Positions 1 through 13,600 of a DNA stretch of 64,000 nt are shown in pieces (position 1 is the first letter of the stretch; each line of letters starts with the position of its first letter). The position numbers and the translations under genes were made by a program. The notes beneath the pieces were generated by a model, which had not been told where the DNA came from, did no database searches, and was given only the letters and a program-made list of their open reading frames with translations. Source of the DNA: Symbiodinium natans (taxonomy: Eukaryota > Sar > Dinophyceae > Suessiales > Symbiodiniaceae); the NCBI GenBank assembly GCA_905221605.1, contig CAJNDS010002224.1, forward strand, positions 345,001 through 409,000, read 5' to 3'.

Positions 1-526
1 GCCTTCAGGCTTAAGATTCACATTTGGGCTTCAGCGATTCAAGTCGTCCCGAAACGATTGCCTGAACTTACTTCGCCAATAACACAGGGTCTATGCAATG
101 AAAGCTTGAGCTTTATTGTTGCTATTCTTTTCAAATGAGGAATCCTAAGAGGATTAAGTTCAAAAAACAGCGACATTTCTCAACCCTGAGCCAGAAAAAA
201 CTCGAAAGCCTAAACCCAAAACCATTAGACCGTCAGAGCCTAGACCTCTTCTAGGGTTTAGGGCAGGGACTGTGGCTTCAGACAACCATGAACATCCATG
301 ACTCCTGACATGTGGCTTCTTGGCTGCACTTAGGAGGGTAGCTATAAATTAAAATTTTAGCTGCCTTACTAGGAAAGCCAATAAACCCAAAAAAGCTAAG
401 GATCTAAAGTTACAGTAGAGCATCACAAAGGCTTTTCAAGGTTTTTACGGCTTGTCTTTTTTTTTGCTTTGTGTTGTAGGGCTCAAGCTTAGAACTGGAG
501 CCCCAAACCAAAAAAGACAACCGAAA

Positions 527-584
527 ATCTTCGGGGACGCCAGGTGTCGATGCAAAGGCAGGGGATCTCGCGTCGGACAGCTTC
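527..584 (-). CDS. Possible exon
   Basis: An island starting after CGAG reads EAVRREIPCLCIDTW in the phase left open by the exon at 959-1099. The low end is arbitrary, because no donor could be chosen. Confidence 0.35.
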
Positions 585-1640
585 CTCGCAGCTTCAATTT
601 GACTGCGGGCTTGGGATTTAGGACTTCGGGGTCTATAGGGTTTAGGGTGTAGGGTTTAAGTTTAGGGTATGGGGCTTGGGGTCTCGAGTTTCGGGTTTAG
701 AGTATAGGGTTGAGGGTCTCGAGTGTAGGGTTTTAGGGTTCAGGGTACTTTTGAGGACAGGTGACTCCAAAGGTGACTGAAGGGGCGGGTTTAGGGTTTA
801 GGGTTTAGGGTTTAGGGTTTAGGGGGGGCCCCCTAGTTATAAGTAGAGTTCTAAGGGCCCTAAGTTGGGTTATAAGGACCCTAAGTTAGGTTATAAGTCC
901 CTTAACTACAGTTAGTATAGTAAGGGGGCCCCACCCTGTAGGCTGCCACCGCGGAGACCTCGATGGAGGCTGTCAGTGCCACCTTCTCCGACTTCTTCAC
1001 AACCGCATGCTGTGCCATGGCCGCCGAGCATTCCAGCATATTTTTCGTCCACAGCGAATACAGGCCTTGCAGTGCCTCATCTTCTGCACTGTCCGCATCC
1101 TTCTCTCACCGATATGGTTACTGAAGGCGCCCTAAAACCTACAGCCTATACCCTAAATCCAGGAACATCCTAGACACAAAGCCCTTAAACATCTTAGCAA
1201 CCTCGCCAAACGAACAAACCAACAACAACCCATATGGGGGGTTTCTAACCCTAAACCCTACACTCTCAACCCTCAACCCTCAGCCCTCAACCCTCAACCC
1301 TAAACCCTAAACCCATGCACAGCCCCAGTCACTTGCGGACCGAGGACTAGGAGTTCAATATCAGCCAACCTCGCCCTTTGCAGAGTGGTCTTTTGTTAAG
1401 TTCTCAAAAATTATGGTCACCCTCCTTAGAATATAAGGTGCGGCCTTATAATGCTGTAGTAAACCCAAACAAGGACCATGATTTCGAGAAGTGACCATTT
1501 AGATGACTGCAGTGTTTTGGGTTTAGCGCCCAGGGTTCAGGAGCATCTGCCCTACTTGTCGCTCCCTAAACCCTAAACCCTAAACCTTGAACTCTCTCTC
1601 TCTCTCTCTCTCTCTTCTGCTTCTTCTATCTCTCTTCTTC

Positions 1641-1672
<32 letters not shown>

Positions 1673-4600
1673 CTCTCTCTCTTTTTCTCTCTCTCGTCCT
1701 CTCCAATTATCCGTTCCTCCGTGTGGCACCGCCATTGCTTAGTAAACGCACGCTCTCCAAGCACGAGAACTATGCCTGCTATACGTGCTCTAAGCCTTCT
1801 CACAGTCCGGGTCTAATACCGTGAAAGCACCGCGCAATAAACCTAAACCCTAAACCCTAAACCCTAAACCCTGAACCCTAAACCCTAAACCCTAAACCCG
1901 ACAGTCCAAAGGGTAGGGGATCAAAAAAAAGTTTATTTGGGATCAAAAAATAATTTATTTCTAGGCGGATCAAAAAAAAACTTATTTGGGATCAAAAAAT
2001 AATTTACTGAAGGCTTCGAAGGCTTCTTGCAAGCGGAGCGGAGGCTGTAAACGCTCAGAAATGCAGCAGTTCTGCCGCTTCGCAAGCTCTAAATACCGAA
2101 AAACACAGCATTTATGCGGGAACTACTGAAAATAGCAGCATTTCTGAGTTTCCAGAGAGGTTGTATATTGCAGCAGTTCTGCGCTTTCAGAGGCTGGAAA
2201 TACTGTACACTGCAGCATTTCTGAGTTTCCAGAGGCTGCAAATACTAAAAATAGCAGCATTTCTGCGATTTCAGAGGCTGGAAATACTGTAAATAGCAGC
2301 ATTTCTGAGTTTGCAAAGGCTGCAAATCAATGCGGGGGGCATCTTGGCATTAGAAGTTTCAAAACATGCGTATACTCTGAAGCATGTATATTCTGGCATA
2401 GTGTTGTGGAAATTCTTGTATACTATTGTATGACATTGTATATTCTTGCATATTATTGTACATTGTTGTCTATATTGTTGAGTATTATTGTATTGCCTTG
2501 TATTTTCTTGTGTTTTTGTACAATATTGCATATTATTGAATGTTATTGAATATTTTTCAAATTCTTGTATATTGTTCTCTTTTTTTGTAGGTTACTGTAT
2601 ATTGTTGTATATTATTCGATTTTCTGTGTATGTTATTGCAGATTATTCTATATTATAGTACATTATTGTATATTATTGTCTACTATTGTATATCATTGTA
2701 ATTTTGTACACTGGTTTATATTGTTGTATGTCATTGTGTTTTTGTGTTTTTCTATATTGCTGTACATTTTTTGTATATTTTCGAGAAAAAATGTTTTATA
2801 TATGGCTGTATCTTATTGTATATTTTTGTATACTTTTGTATCTTATTGTATACTGTTGTCTATTATTGAATATTATTGTCAATTACTGAAAATTATTCTA
2901 AGTTATTGTTTTTTACGTGTATACTGCTGCAAATTCTTGTACATACTTGTACATTGTTGTATTTTTGTGTATTATTGTATATTGTTGCATCTTTTTTGTA
3001 ATATATTCTTGTATACCACTGTATCTTATTGTGTCTTCATGTTTTTCTGCAAAAAAGTGCTCGCATCATGGGACTGGAAGGATTCATGTGCTTTGAAGCA
3101 AGCTTGCCCGGACTAAGAAAGCAGCGGGGGGGTTGGGGGGGGGCGCAGCCCCCCCCCCCATTTGCAAACACAACGTTCGCATCATTGGTTTGGAAAGGAT
3201 ATTCATATGCTTTGAAGCAAGCTTGCCCGGCTTTAAAAAACAGCGGGGGGTTTGAAGGGGGGGGCAGACCCCCCCCCATTTGCAAACACAATGCTCGCAT
3301 CATGGGTTTGGAAGGGATTCATACGCGTTGAAGAAGCTTGCCCGGCGCCAAACAAACAAGAAATATGCATTGTGTATTATGAATTCGATATCAAATAGCA
3401 GTATATATACATATGTGTTTTGTTCTTTCGATTTTGTTATACGTTTAAGGTACTATACGATATTGTGTTCTATTCTACTCTATGCCACTATAATATTTTG
3501 TTATACTTTGTTTTAATATATACACACATATATATATGTATTATAACATATGATGTTATGTTATGTTTCCTTTCCTGACCTTTCATTTCCTTTCCTTTCC
3601 TTCCTTCCTTCCTTCCTTCCTCGCTTCCTTGCTTCCTTGCTTCCTCGCTTCCTTGCTTCCTTGCTTCCTTGCTTCCTTGCTTCCTTGCTTCCTTGCTTCC
3701 TTCCTTCCTTCCTGCCTTCTCCCTCCCTCCCTCCCTCCTTTTCTCCCTCCCTCCCTCCCCTTCCCTCTCTCCGTCGGAAGAACAGAATAAATTATTTCTT
3801 GATCCTAAATAAATTTTTTCTTGATCCGAAATAAATTTTTTCTTGATCCTAAATAAATTTTTTTTGATCCGCATCCCGACAGTCCATGGCGCCTGCTCTG
3901 CCACCAGGAACTCGTCGCCAGAATTCACCGAGAAGCAATCGGTGATGTAGTAGAGGACCCAGATGCCTTTATCTACTTGCTAATTCTTCATGGGGAATTA
4001 GAGAACTTCGTGTCTTATATATATATATATGTATAGAAATTGAAATAAGAATAGAAATAGAAACAGAAATAGAAATAGATGCATATACCTATTTATTCAT
4101 TATTCTTTGATTTATGAATATTAATATCTATAAATACTTATACCTATATTCATACGTAGTTGCCTACTTCTTGCTTATTTGATATTCCGATATTCCTCAG
4201 TAGGAAGCGAGCTTGCCCAAAACAACGCATCTATGTTGAATGGGGGGTCACGATCGTGACACATTGTCATCCTGGAAGAAAGAGGAATTTAGAAATTTAC
4301 TCTGGGCATCTATGAACACTCTTTACAGCTATGGAAGCGCAGCGGAGTACGGAGAGGTGGCTTGCACATTCAGTGGTGCCCTACTAGTAGCTCTGCCGTG
4401 TGGGCTCAGTTATGATTTGCACGGCTTGTCTTGCAATGCACGATGTGCACGACACAAGTTGTTGTGTTGTGGCTTGCCCAAGCATCCTCGCCAAAATGAA
4501 GTATATAAGCTCTTCAAGGCCTATCCTGCGGACCCAAAGACCTCAGACAACGCTGTTTTTACAGGATAGGTTGTAGTGCGGCAGTACCCCTTTTGAAGCC

Positions 4601-7600
4601 CAAGTAGTAGCCCTGCATTCTTTTCCGGTGCATCTGAGAGACCCGAGAGCATAAAGCACGACTCCTCCACGTCTTCAGGGCACAACGAACAACGGCATGT
4701 AATCACAATAGACTGTCAATACAGCATCTTGCTGTGTAGGTCGAAGGTGTTATAGCATACGGGCAATTCCCGCAGAAGAGGCGTAGCCCTGATACCCCTT
4801 ATGTATACACATGTCCCAGAGGGTCCATCTGTAGTACTACTATGGAATTAGGTACCCAAAAACCATACTAAATAGGGTTTTGGGGTACCTAATTCCATAA
4901 TAGTACTACAAATGGACCCCTCTGGTGTGTTACGATTTCGGAAGCGGGAATTTTTACGGCAACCCGATCGGAGTAAGCTCAGCCCGTGAAATTTGGCCCC
5001 GGCTTGCCTCATCTTGATTCTTGCGAGCTTCGAAGTGACCCTCCGATCCTAAACCTTCGCCCTAAACCCTAAACCCTAAACCCTAAACCCTAAACCCTAA
5101 ACCCTAAACCCTTCGACTCAACAGAAGCCCTCCTCCCCTCCCCCCCTCCTTACACCATACCAACTAGAGTTGAGACTAGGACTACCCACCCGAGGCTTAG
5201 GGGATTCGCGTTGTATATACTTAAGGCCTAACGGCCCTAAACCCCACACCCCTAATCTAGGATGGCCCTGAAAACCCCCCTCTGAAACATATTCCTAAAC
5301 ATGATTCTCTTCTAAGGATTATATAGGGGACGAAGGACAAGAAACTAGTAAAATTGTGGTCCAACCTGCCCCTGTTCTGGTACGTACCTGAAAGCCTCCC
5401 AAGGACCCATTAACTTTACGGCCTCAAACTCAGGTGTCTTAAACGAGTATGGAGCATATCCCAAGTGGCCCACAGTATTTAAAGGGGCATATGTACTTGG
5501 CGGGTGAAGCAAATACTGACTCCCCCTCCTTCCAAGGGCGGCGCGAAAACACACGCACAAGCAGACACTTGCTACGGGAGGCGCCAGGCATGCAAGTTTG
5601 TCTCCTCCGAAAACATAATCCTAAACCCTGAAGAGCCCCAAAACTGTAAACACCTCCAGAATTCACCGAACGCCACAACCACTGGCTCCTGAACCAACCG
5701 GCGCAGAACGCTTCGGCGCGGGAAGGTGTCCGGAAGCACCTGCAGCGTCAAGAGGGTCTACAGGTACCCCAGAGGGGTCCATTTGTGGTACTATTATGGA
5801 ATTTGGTACCCCAAAACCCCATTTAGTATGGTTTTTGGGTGCCTAAATCCATAGTAGTACTACTGGGTACTGTACCTACGGCGCCTAGCAGCCCCCAATG
5901 CCGAAGCCCTTCCTGCTTAAGTTTCTAGAGTGCTTTCAAGGAGTTTTAGGGTAAACAGGACTTTAATAGTGCTTTCAAGGAGTTTTAGGGTAAACGCGGG
6001 TCTGTAAGGTTCAGGGCCCAGGCCGGATGTCGGGCTCTGCGGTGTCGGACAAAGGAAACGCAGTTTTCGACAGGGTTTGGGGTTAGAGGGAGCCCCCGCT
6101 TGCTGTAGTATGTGGGCCAAACAAAACTTATAGAAATCTCCAAACACGAACTGAAAATGATACTTCCTTTGCTTACAGAAGCCAAAAAAGCGCTCCAGGA
6201 CCACGGGTACTTCATACTGGCAGCGTTTTATAGACGAAGGGCCCCCCCCATGGTAGCTTAATAAAGTGGAGTTGCAAGGGCCCCATAACTTGGTTCATCA
6301 GCATCCTGGAAGCTGGGTTTAGGGTTTAGGGTTTAGGGTTTAGGGTTTAGGGTTTAGGGTTTAGGGTTTAGGGTTTAGGGTTTAGGGTTTAGGGTTTAGG
6401 GTGTAGGGTTTAGGCTCCCTCCTTCCCAGGGCAAAGCAGTCACCTTCGGGTGTACAAGAATCTTCATGCAATGACGACATATATCTTAATAACGAAAGCC
6501 AATCGTAGTAATGCCCTTCGCTGGACCTTCAAAAAGCAAACCCGAAAACCCTAAACCCGAACTCCCTAAACCCTGAAACATATACTAAGCCCTAAACCCT
6601 GTTGAAGGTCCTAAACCCTAAATCCTAAACCCTATTCCTAAACCCCGAAACCCTGTACATCCTAAACCCTAGATCCTAAACCCTAAACCCCAAGCCCTAA
6701 ACCCTCAACCCCAAACCCTAAACCCCAAACCCCAAACCCTAAACCGCCTGGAAGCTCACTTGGGCAGCGCTCGGATCGCGCTGCGAGGCGTCGCGGAGCG
6801 AGTCGGCGGCATTGCCGGGAAGGACCCTGGGCTCATATGGGTTACAAGCGCATGTAGGCTTTGTAGGGCGTTTAGGGTTTAGGGTCTAGGGTTTAGGGTT
6901 TAGTGTTTAGGGTTTAGTGTTACAAGTGCAGTGAGGCTTTGTAGGGCGTTCTTGTTTGAGCTTAGGGTTTACCCCCAGGGCTCGAAGTTGCGAAGCTCAA
7001 TAGCCCTGAACTCTAGGGTTTAGGGTTTGGGGTTTAGGGTTTAGGATTTAGGGTTTAGGGCTTAGGGTTTAGGGTTTAGGGTCCTAGAACCCAGGATCCT
7101 GAACCTGAATGAAGCACAGTAGAATCAGCAACCAGATGCTTCCTCACCCTAAACCCTGAACCCTAAAACCCTCGACCCTGAACCGTAAACCCTAAGACCC
7201 TAACCCCGGAACCCGAAACCCTGAACCCTAAACCCCTGAAGCCCAAAACCCAATGTAGACACCCTAAACCCTAAACCCTAAACCCTAAACCCTAAACCCT
7301 AAACCCTAAACCCTAAACCCTAAACCCTAAACCCTAAACCCTAAACCCTAGACCCACTGAAGGGCAGCCCAGAGACAGTGCCGGAATCCGGGGCAGTCCT
7401 GCCAATAGGCTAGGATTGAGTGTAAAGGGTTTAGGGTTTATGGTTTAGAGGGGATAACCCTAAACCCTAAACCCTAAACCCTAAACCCTAAACCCTAACC
7501 CCCTATGGCTTGTAGGGCTGATCGGTGTTTATGGTTCAGAGGGATAATGATGGGGGTTTATCGGGTCTGTAGGGGTCATAAGGTGTATAGGGCTGATCGG

Positions 7601-10600
7601 TGCTTGCAAGGCCTACAGGGTGCATAAGGATTTATGAAGGGTTATATAGGGTGTGGGATTTAGCCCTAAACCCTAAACCCTAAACCCTAAACCCCCAGCC
7701 CTAAGCCCTAAGCCCTAAACCCTAAACCCTAGACCTGAACCCTCTAGGGTGCAGGGGCAAGGGAAAGCACCTGAGTTGACTCCTTTACACCCGTGCCCTA
7801 AACCTCAAGTTGCTGGCGGTTTACTGTCACTCTGCATGTGTAGCGTTGGCAATTCCTGAACCCTCAACCCAAGACCCTGTTGAACCCTATAAATCCTACA
7901 CACCCTAAACCCTATGGACTTGGGGTGTGACCCTCTAGGGTTTTGGGTTTAAGGCGTCTACAACCCTAACCCTAAACCCTAAACCCTAAACCCTAAACCC
8001 GAAACCCTAAACCCTAAACCCTAAACCCGTACAACCAAAGCCAAGTAGCGCGAGCTCTTCATCCTCAGCGCGATGCGCAGGTCCGTGAGCAGGGTTTCAA
8101 CCTCACTAGAAAGCTCCCCTGAGCCCTCTAAACCCTTAAGGGAAGCTCTGAACCCCATTGTTTAGGGTTTAGGGTTTAGGGTTTAGGGTTTAGGGTTTAG
8201 GGTTTAGGGTTTAGGGTTTAGGGGGAGAGGCTTAGGCGGTACAGGGGTCCCTCAGCCCTGAACCCCAAACCCCCGAAAGGGTACTTTGAACCCCTATGAA
8301 TAAATATGTCTACTTAGCACCTACTCTGGGAACTCTCAGTTCCAACTGGGGTTATCAGTGCCCTGAACCTCCAAGTAACTCCAGGCACCTAAGCCCCTGA
8401 ACCCTAAACCGTAATCCGCTGATTGAGTTGAGGATCTGATTTCTGAAGTAAGTTTCATTTGGGTTTGGTTTCTGGGCTGGTTCTAAAGGTCGTAGGGGCA
8501 GGGGGGGGGGGGGGGCGCATAAACGACCACAGTAGGATTGCAGCGACTACTTCAGGGAATCCTACTCTATTTAAAAATGCCTCGAAGGGAACCCTGAACC
8601 CTATGCCCCTCCTCCTCCCCCCCTCCTCCTCCCTCCCCCCCTTCCCCCCTCCCCACCAAAACCTTTGCTGCCCCAGCAAAACCTGAAACGAGAGACCCTG
8701 GGCGTGTGGCTTCCATTCTGCAACGCCCGGCATTCAAAAACTCCGACACTCGATGGAAATGCCAAACCCTAACGCCCGTGAGCCCTAAATCTAAAGCCCT
8801 ATGTAGCACTCGAAGGAGTCTGCCCCAAACTCAAGTAGCCCTGAACCCCCCAAAATCGAATATGCGAACGGACTCCATTACCCCCTTAAAATAAAAAAAC
8901 AAAAAAAGCCTAGCATGATTTACCCTGAAGTCCCACTACCGAAAGCTTGTTGTCTCTGGGTACACAGAAAGGCCGAAGGACCCCCAACCGAGCCCCAGGA
9001 AGGCGCTGGGGGTCTGTTCCTGAAGGGCACAAGACCAAAAGGGGTAGGGGATGTAACCCTGAGGGTCCATGTACATACAGAGGGAATGCTTGGGCCCTAA
9101 AGTGTCTCCTATTTAAGGGCTTTACAGGGTGGGGCCCCCTAGTTATAAGTAGAGTTATAAGGGTGCTAAATTGGGTTATAAGGACCCTAAGTTAGGTTAT
9201 AAGTCCCTTAACTACAGTTAGTATAGTAAGGGGGCCCCACCCTGTAGGGCCCAAGTACCTAATCGTGAGGTACACGGACCCACAGGGTAAGGTTCAGGGT
9301 TTACAACAGGATTTAGGAACCAAGCCGGGGTTTCAGGGTTTAGGGTTTAGGGTTTAGGGTTTAGGGTTTAGGTTTCAGGGTATGGGGTGTATGTGAGGCT
9401 GTCTTCATGCAGATTATTTCTACTTAGCCGGCCTGTCATGACCTTCGCGGGGAAGGGGGGGGGGGAACAGACGGGAATGCTGAGCAGATGCAGCGTTTTT
9501 TTGTTTCAGGAATTCCAAAAGTTTGTTTTTTTTTATCTTACTGTTGTTCTACTTTAGATCCGTCCTGTTATCAGTACCTCCGAACCCGAAACTGCTACTG
9601 GGCAAAAGGGGGGGGGGGGGGGGGGGGGGCAGGCGAGCAGTCAGGATCCCGATGTGGATACATAGGAAATCAGGGAGCTAGGTGCTGGTCCCTCAGTATG
9701 GGCCCTGAAAAGGACCCCTTAGATACCCTGCACAACCCAAGGGCCTATACATCCGAACCTTTTGAGAGGGCAGGGGACCATATTCAGGGCCCATAAATCT
9801 ACCCCTGGATACAACCTCTGGAAACACTATGAAGCCTATCTCAGTTGTCCAGTAACCTGGGGGAACTAAAGGTTCTTTTTTGCGATTATAAGGGGGTTAT
9901 ATTACCACACAAAAAGGTTAAAGGTTACCTACTCTGCTACTAGGCTATAAAGCAACGATAGAGCCCTCAACCCCCGCCCGCGCAAGACGTCCTTTGACCA
10001 GCACTGCGCGCGCCCCGGCGCGCGAGGCCAGGTGCGTCTTCAGCGCCAGCGGGGCAAAGACGTTTGGCGGCCCTCCATGCTCCAGCCTTCAGGGTTTAGG
10101 GTTTAGGGTTCTTGAAGTTGAAACTTCAGGGGCCTATAAAACCTAAGTTAGGATACTTATAACACAACTTACGGTCCTCGCAACTCTACTTACAACTAGG
10201 GGGGCCCCTTCCGTGTAGCAGGCGCTATCGGGTTCTTAAGGGAGGGGGGCTCAAGGGGGGTGTGTAACCTAAGGTTTGCTAGTGCTCCCCACTACTCCCT
10301 AAGCTTCCCTAGGGTTCCCTAGCCCGCTTACGAACCCTAAAAAATCAACCAAGCAAGTGTCCATACACCTTATACCAACAGAACAAAACTGAGCCATGTA
10401 TCTCCGAAACCTGAACCCTAAACCCTACCTAAACCCTGAACCCTCAACCCCTCACCCCTGCAACCATGAACCCTGAAGTCACAAACAAAACAGCTGAACC
10501 CCAAGTGCACCCTCGATCCTATCTGCAAGGCTCTAAGGCCCCTAAACCCGAAACCCTAAACCCTATATAACCTAAACCCTAAACCCTAAACCCCTGAGGA

Positions 10601-13600
10601 CTCCAAGGGCCATGCCAGGTATAGAGGGTTGTTTTACATCTAGCCGAGGGCTTTAGGATTTAGGGGTTAGGGTTTAGGGCTTGGGTTCTGGGTCTGGGGT
10701 TTGAGGTTCAAGGTTCTCGTTGTGCACTAGAACAAGGCGGCCCCCCCCAAGAAAGAGCATCATTTTGAGAACTCAAAATGAACCCTAAGGGATTTATGGT
10801 CCAGAGACCGTCATACGACGAGTTATAGCAGTTAAGGGTATATGACCCCAATTCGGGTTCCTAAACCCTAAACCCTAAACCCTAAACCCTAAACCCTAAA
10901 CCCTAAACCCTAAACCCTAAACCCTAAACCCTAAACCCTAAACCCTAAACCCTAAACCCCAATAACAAGGTTCATTTGGTCCCCAAGGATGGTCGCGAGC
11001 CAAAATCCTAAACCCTAAACCCGAAACCCTAAGCCCTAAACCCTAAGCCCTAAACCCTAAACCCTAAACCCTAAACCCTAAACCCTAAACCCTACCTAGG
11101 ATTTCGAGGAGTGGCAGGACCAGCGCATCAGTGACATCGGAGTAGGGCTCGAGGCCATAGGGGTTCGCGGAGTCGAAGACGATGGGCCTGCCAGTGCTGA
11201 GCAGCTGGAGGCTTGGAGGCTTTAGGGTTTAGGGTTTAGTGTTCAAGGTTCTTTTAGTGGTCAGTTCTCAACAATATGGTGTCATTTTTTGGGGGGGTCC
11301 TTTCTATAAGGTGGTGCCGTGCTATATGCAGGACCCTCGCAAGCGCCCTAGTTTACAAAAACTATCCTAGTTTGGTTTCGTCTTTAGGGCTTTAGGGGCT
11401 CTGCATTTGTGGGTTTCGGGGTCTTTGGATCCTATGGATCATGGCCACAAGGCGGAGTATGAACGGCCTTTATTGTCGGGCTTGCACGTTTAGGGCCTGT
11501 TCCAGGATCCACGACAGTAAGAGACGAACTGCTGTTGAACCGGGACGCCCAAAGGACCCAAAGCTCTCCGTGACGTATATATGGGTATTGCTCTAGATTA
11601 TAGGGTCCCTTTTTTGCCTAGATACTACGGCACCCTTTAAGAGAAGGATTCGAGAAGGGGACCCGCTAATTTGGAAGACTACCCTATACAACTATACTTG
11701 GAGGTTCATGGTACCAATTAACCAGTTATCGCCGTACTTAGAACCCACTTTACAAGCCCCTTAAGTGCCTTAGTATGATTGCAAGTGCAGTTAAAAGTAC
11801 AGTTATAATGCGTTATTAAGTACCATGAACCTCCAAGTAGAGCCTACTCGGGCGAACGAGGGAGTACTGGGGCATGCTTTGGCTTTGGCGTACTGCTCTG
11901 CCCACTCGGGCAGTAGTCGATGAACGCTCTCGCAATGCAAATAACTCATGGCCAAACACATTGATGCTTTGTAGGTTTCAGGAATTACGGGTTTTGGGGG
12001 TTTGCTGCCCAAGTACCCTCCTTAACAAGGGCCCCAGAAGTTCTTCTTGGCACTCCTAAACCCTAAACCCTAAACCCCAAACTCTACACCCTACACCCTA
12101 CACCCTACACCCTAAACCCTAAACCCTAAACCCCAAACCTTAAACCCTAAACCTGAAACCCGAAACCCGAACATGCCTTTCAGGCAGGCAGTTGGAACCC
12201 AGGGATGCTCCTGTAGGGGTCTAGGGTTTACATAAGGTTTAGGGGTTTAGGGTTTAGGGTTTAGGGTTTAGGGTTTAGGGTTATGTAAGGTTTGGGGTTT
12301 AAGGTTTAGGGTGTAGGGGTCTATGGGGCGTTAAAGTTTCGGAACTCTACGGCTTGGGGGTTATTTAGGGTTTTCAGGGGTTAGGTTTAAGGCTTTGAAA
12401 TTGCCGGACGGGACACCCAGTTATGGTCTCGCCAGCTCTCGCGCCGTTCCAGAAGGCTCGCTGGCTGGGCAGTCGCCTCTGTTCCTCCCCTGCACAGTGC
12501 GTAACGACCTGAAGTGCTCGCAGGGTGCGCAGGGTTTAGGGCTAGGGTTTAGGGTTTAGGGTTTAGGCTTTAGGGGTTTATGGTTTTGGGGCTTGGGGTT
12601 CAGGGTCTCGGTTTCGGGGATAACTTGGCTTGTGCTCAGGGGAAAAAGCCGAAGTCCCAAACCCCAACACGAAACCCAAGAAGCGTAAAATACCCCTCCA
12701 CCCCCACCCCCACCCGGGCACCCCCCTTCTCGCAGATATTCATCGGCCCTTCTGTGCAGCTTCTATGGGTATAGAAGAAGTAAACTCCAGCAGTTCGGGC
12801 CAGCCCCAAGCACTTGTGCTATGGTTTAGGGCCTAGGGTTTGTGTCCCTCTACTCAAGCTCCCCGAGCCAGAGATAGCAATCCTGCAGTCCGCATGCCGA
12901 GTTGAAAATCGTTAGAGTGCTACTCCCCCAAGACCCTACGCCCTCAAGGCTTATGGCTTAAGACTCTCTTGGGTTTTAATGACTAAACAGAGAAAACACA
13001 TCCCAAGGATACCGCGGCGACCACAGTGTATGAAGCGGAGTGACTTAGTTGTAAGTGTTCGGGGTTTGGGGTTCAGGGTTTGGGGCTCCAGGAACCCTAG
13101 AGAAGCCCGTGTGACAAGCCCTCCACAAGGGAGCGCTGCCTCTGGCTGCTGTAAAGCCTCGTGCCTTCAACGCTCTCAGACACGCCACGAAGACCCAACC
13201 CCTGACTGCCCAAGACACGCGTTTAGGACGGTTTAGGGTTTAGGGATAGGGCTAAGGGTTAAGGTCTAGGGTTTAGGGTATGACCCAGATCCCCAAGCCT
13301 TCACACACTTTAGATGTTGACCGCCCTCCCCAAACAAAAGAACCAAAACAACATAGGTCCCATAGGCCCTAAACCACCGCGACATCAACCCTGACCACGC
13401 CCAACAAAAAAACAACACCATAAACCCAAACCCTAAACCCTAAACCCCAAACCCGAAACCACAAGCCCCCAAACGCCGAAGCCCCCAAACCCCGAAGCCC
13501 CGAAACCCTAAACCTCAAAACCTCAACCCTATACCTGCAAGCCCTAAACTGCCCTTGACATGCGGGGGAGGCCTGCCAGGTCGGCTGCTCTGGCGTCCGC

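Noticed and set aside
2565-3116. Cysteine/tyrosine-rich 183-codon ORF
   Set aside because: Translation of a TATTGTAT microsatellite.
3488-3928. Arg/Glu/Lys-rich ORF as a whole
   Set aside because: Mostly the CCTT microsatellite; only its first bases (3893-3928) belong to a supported exon.
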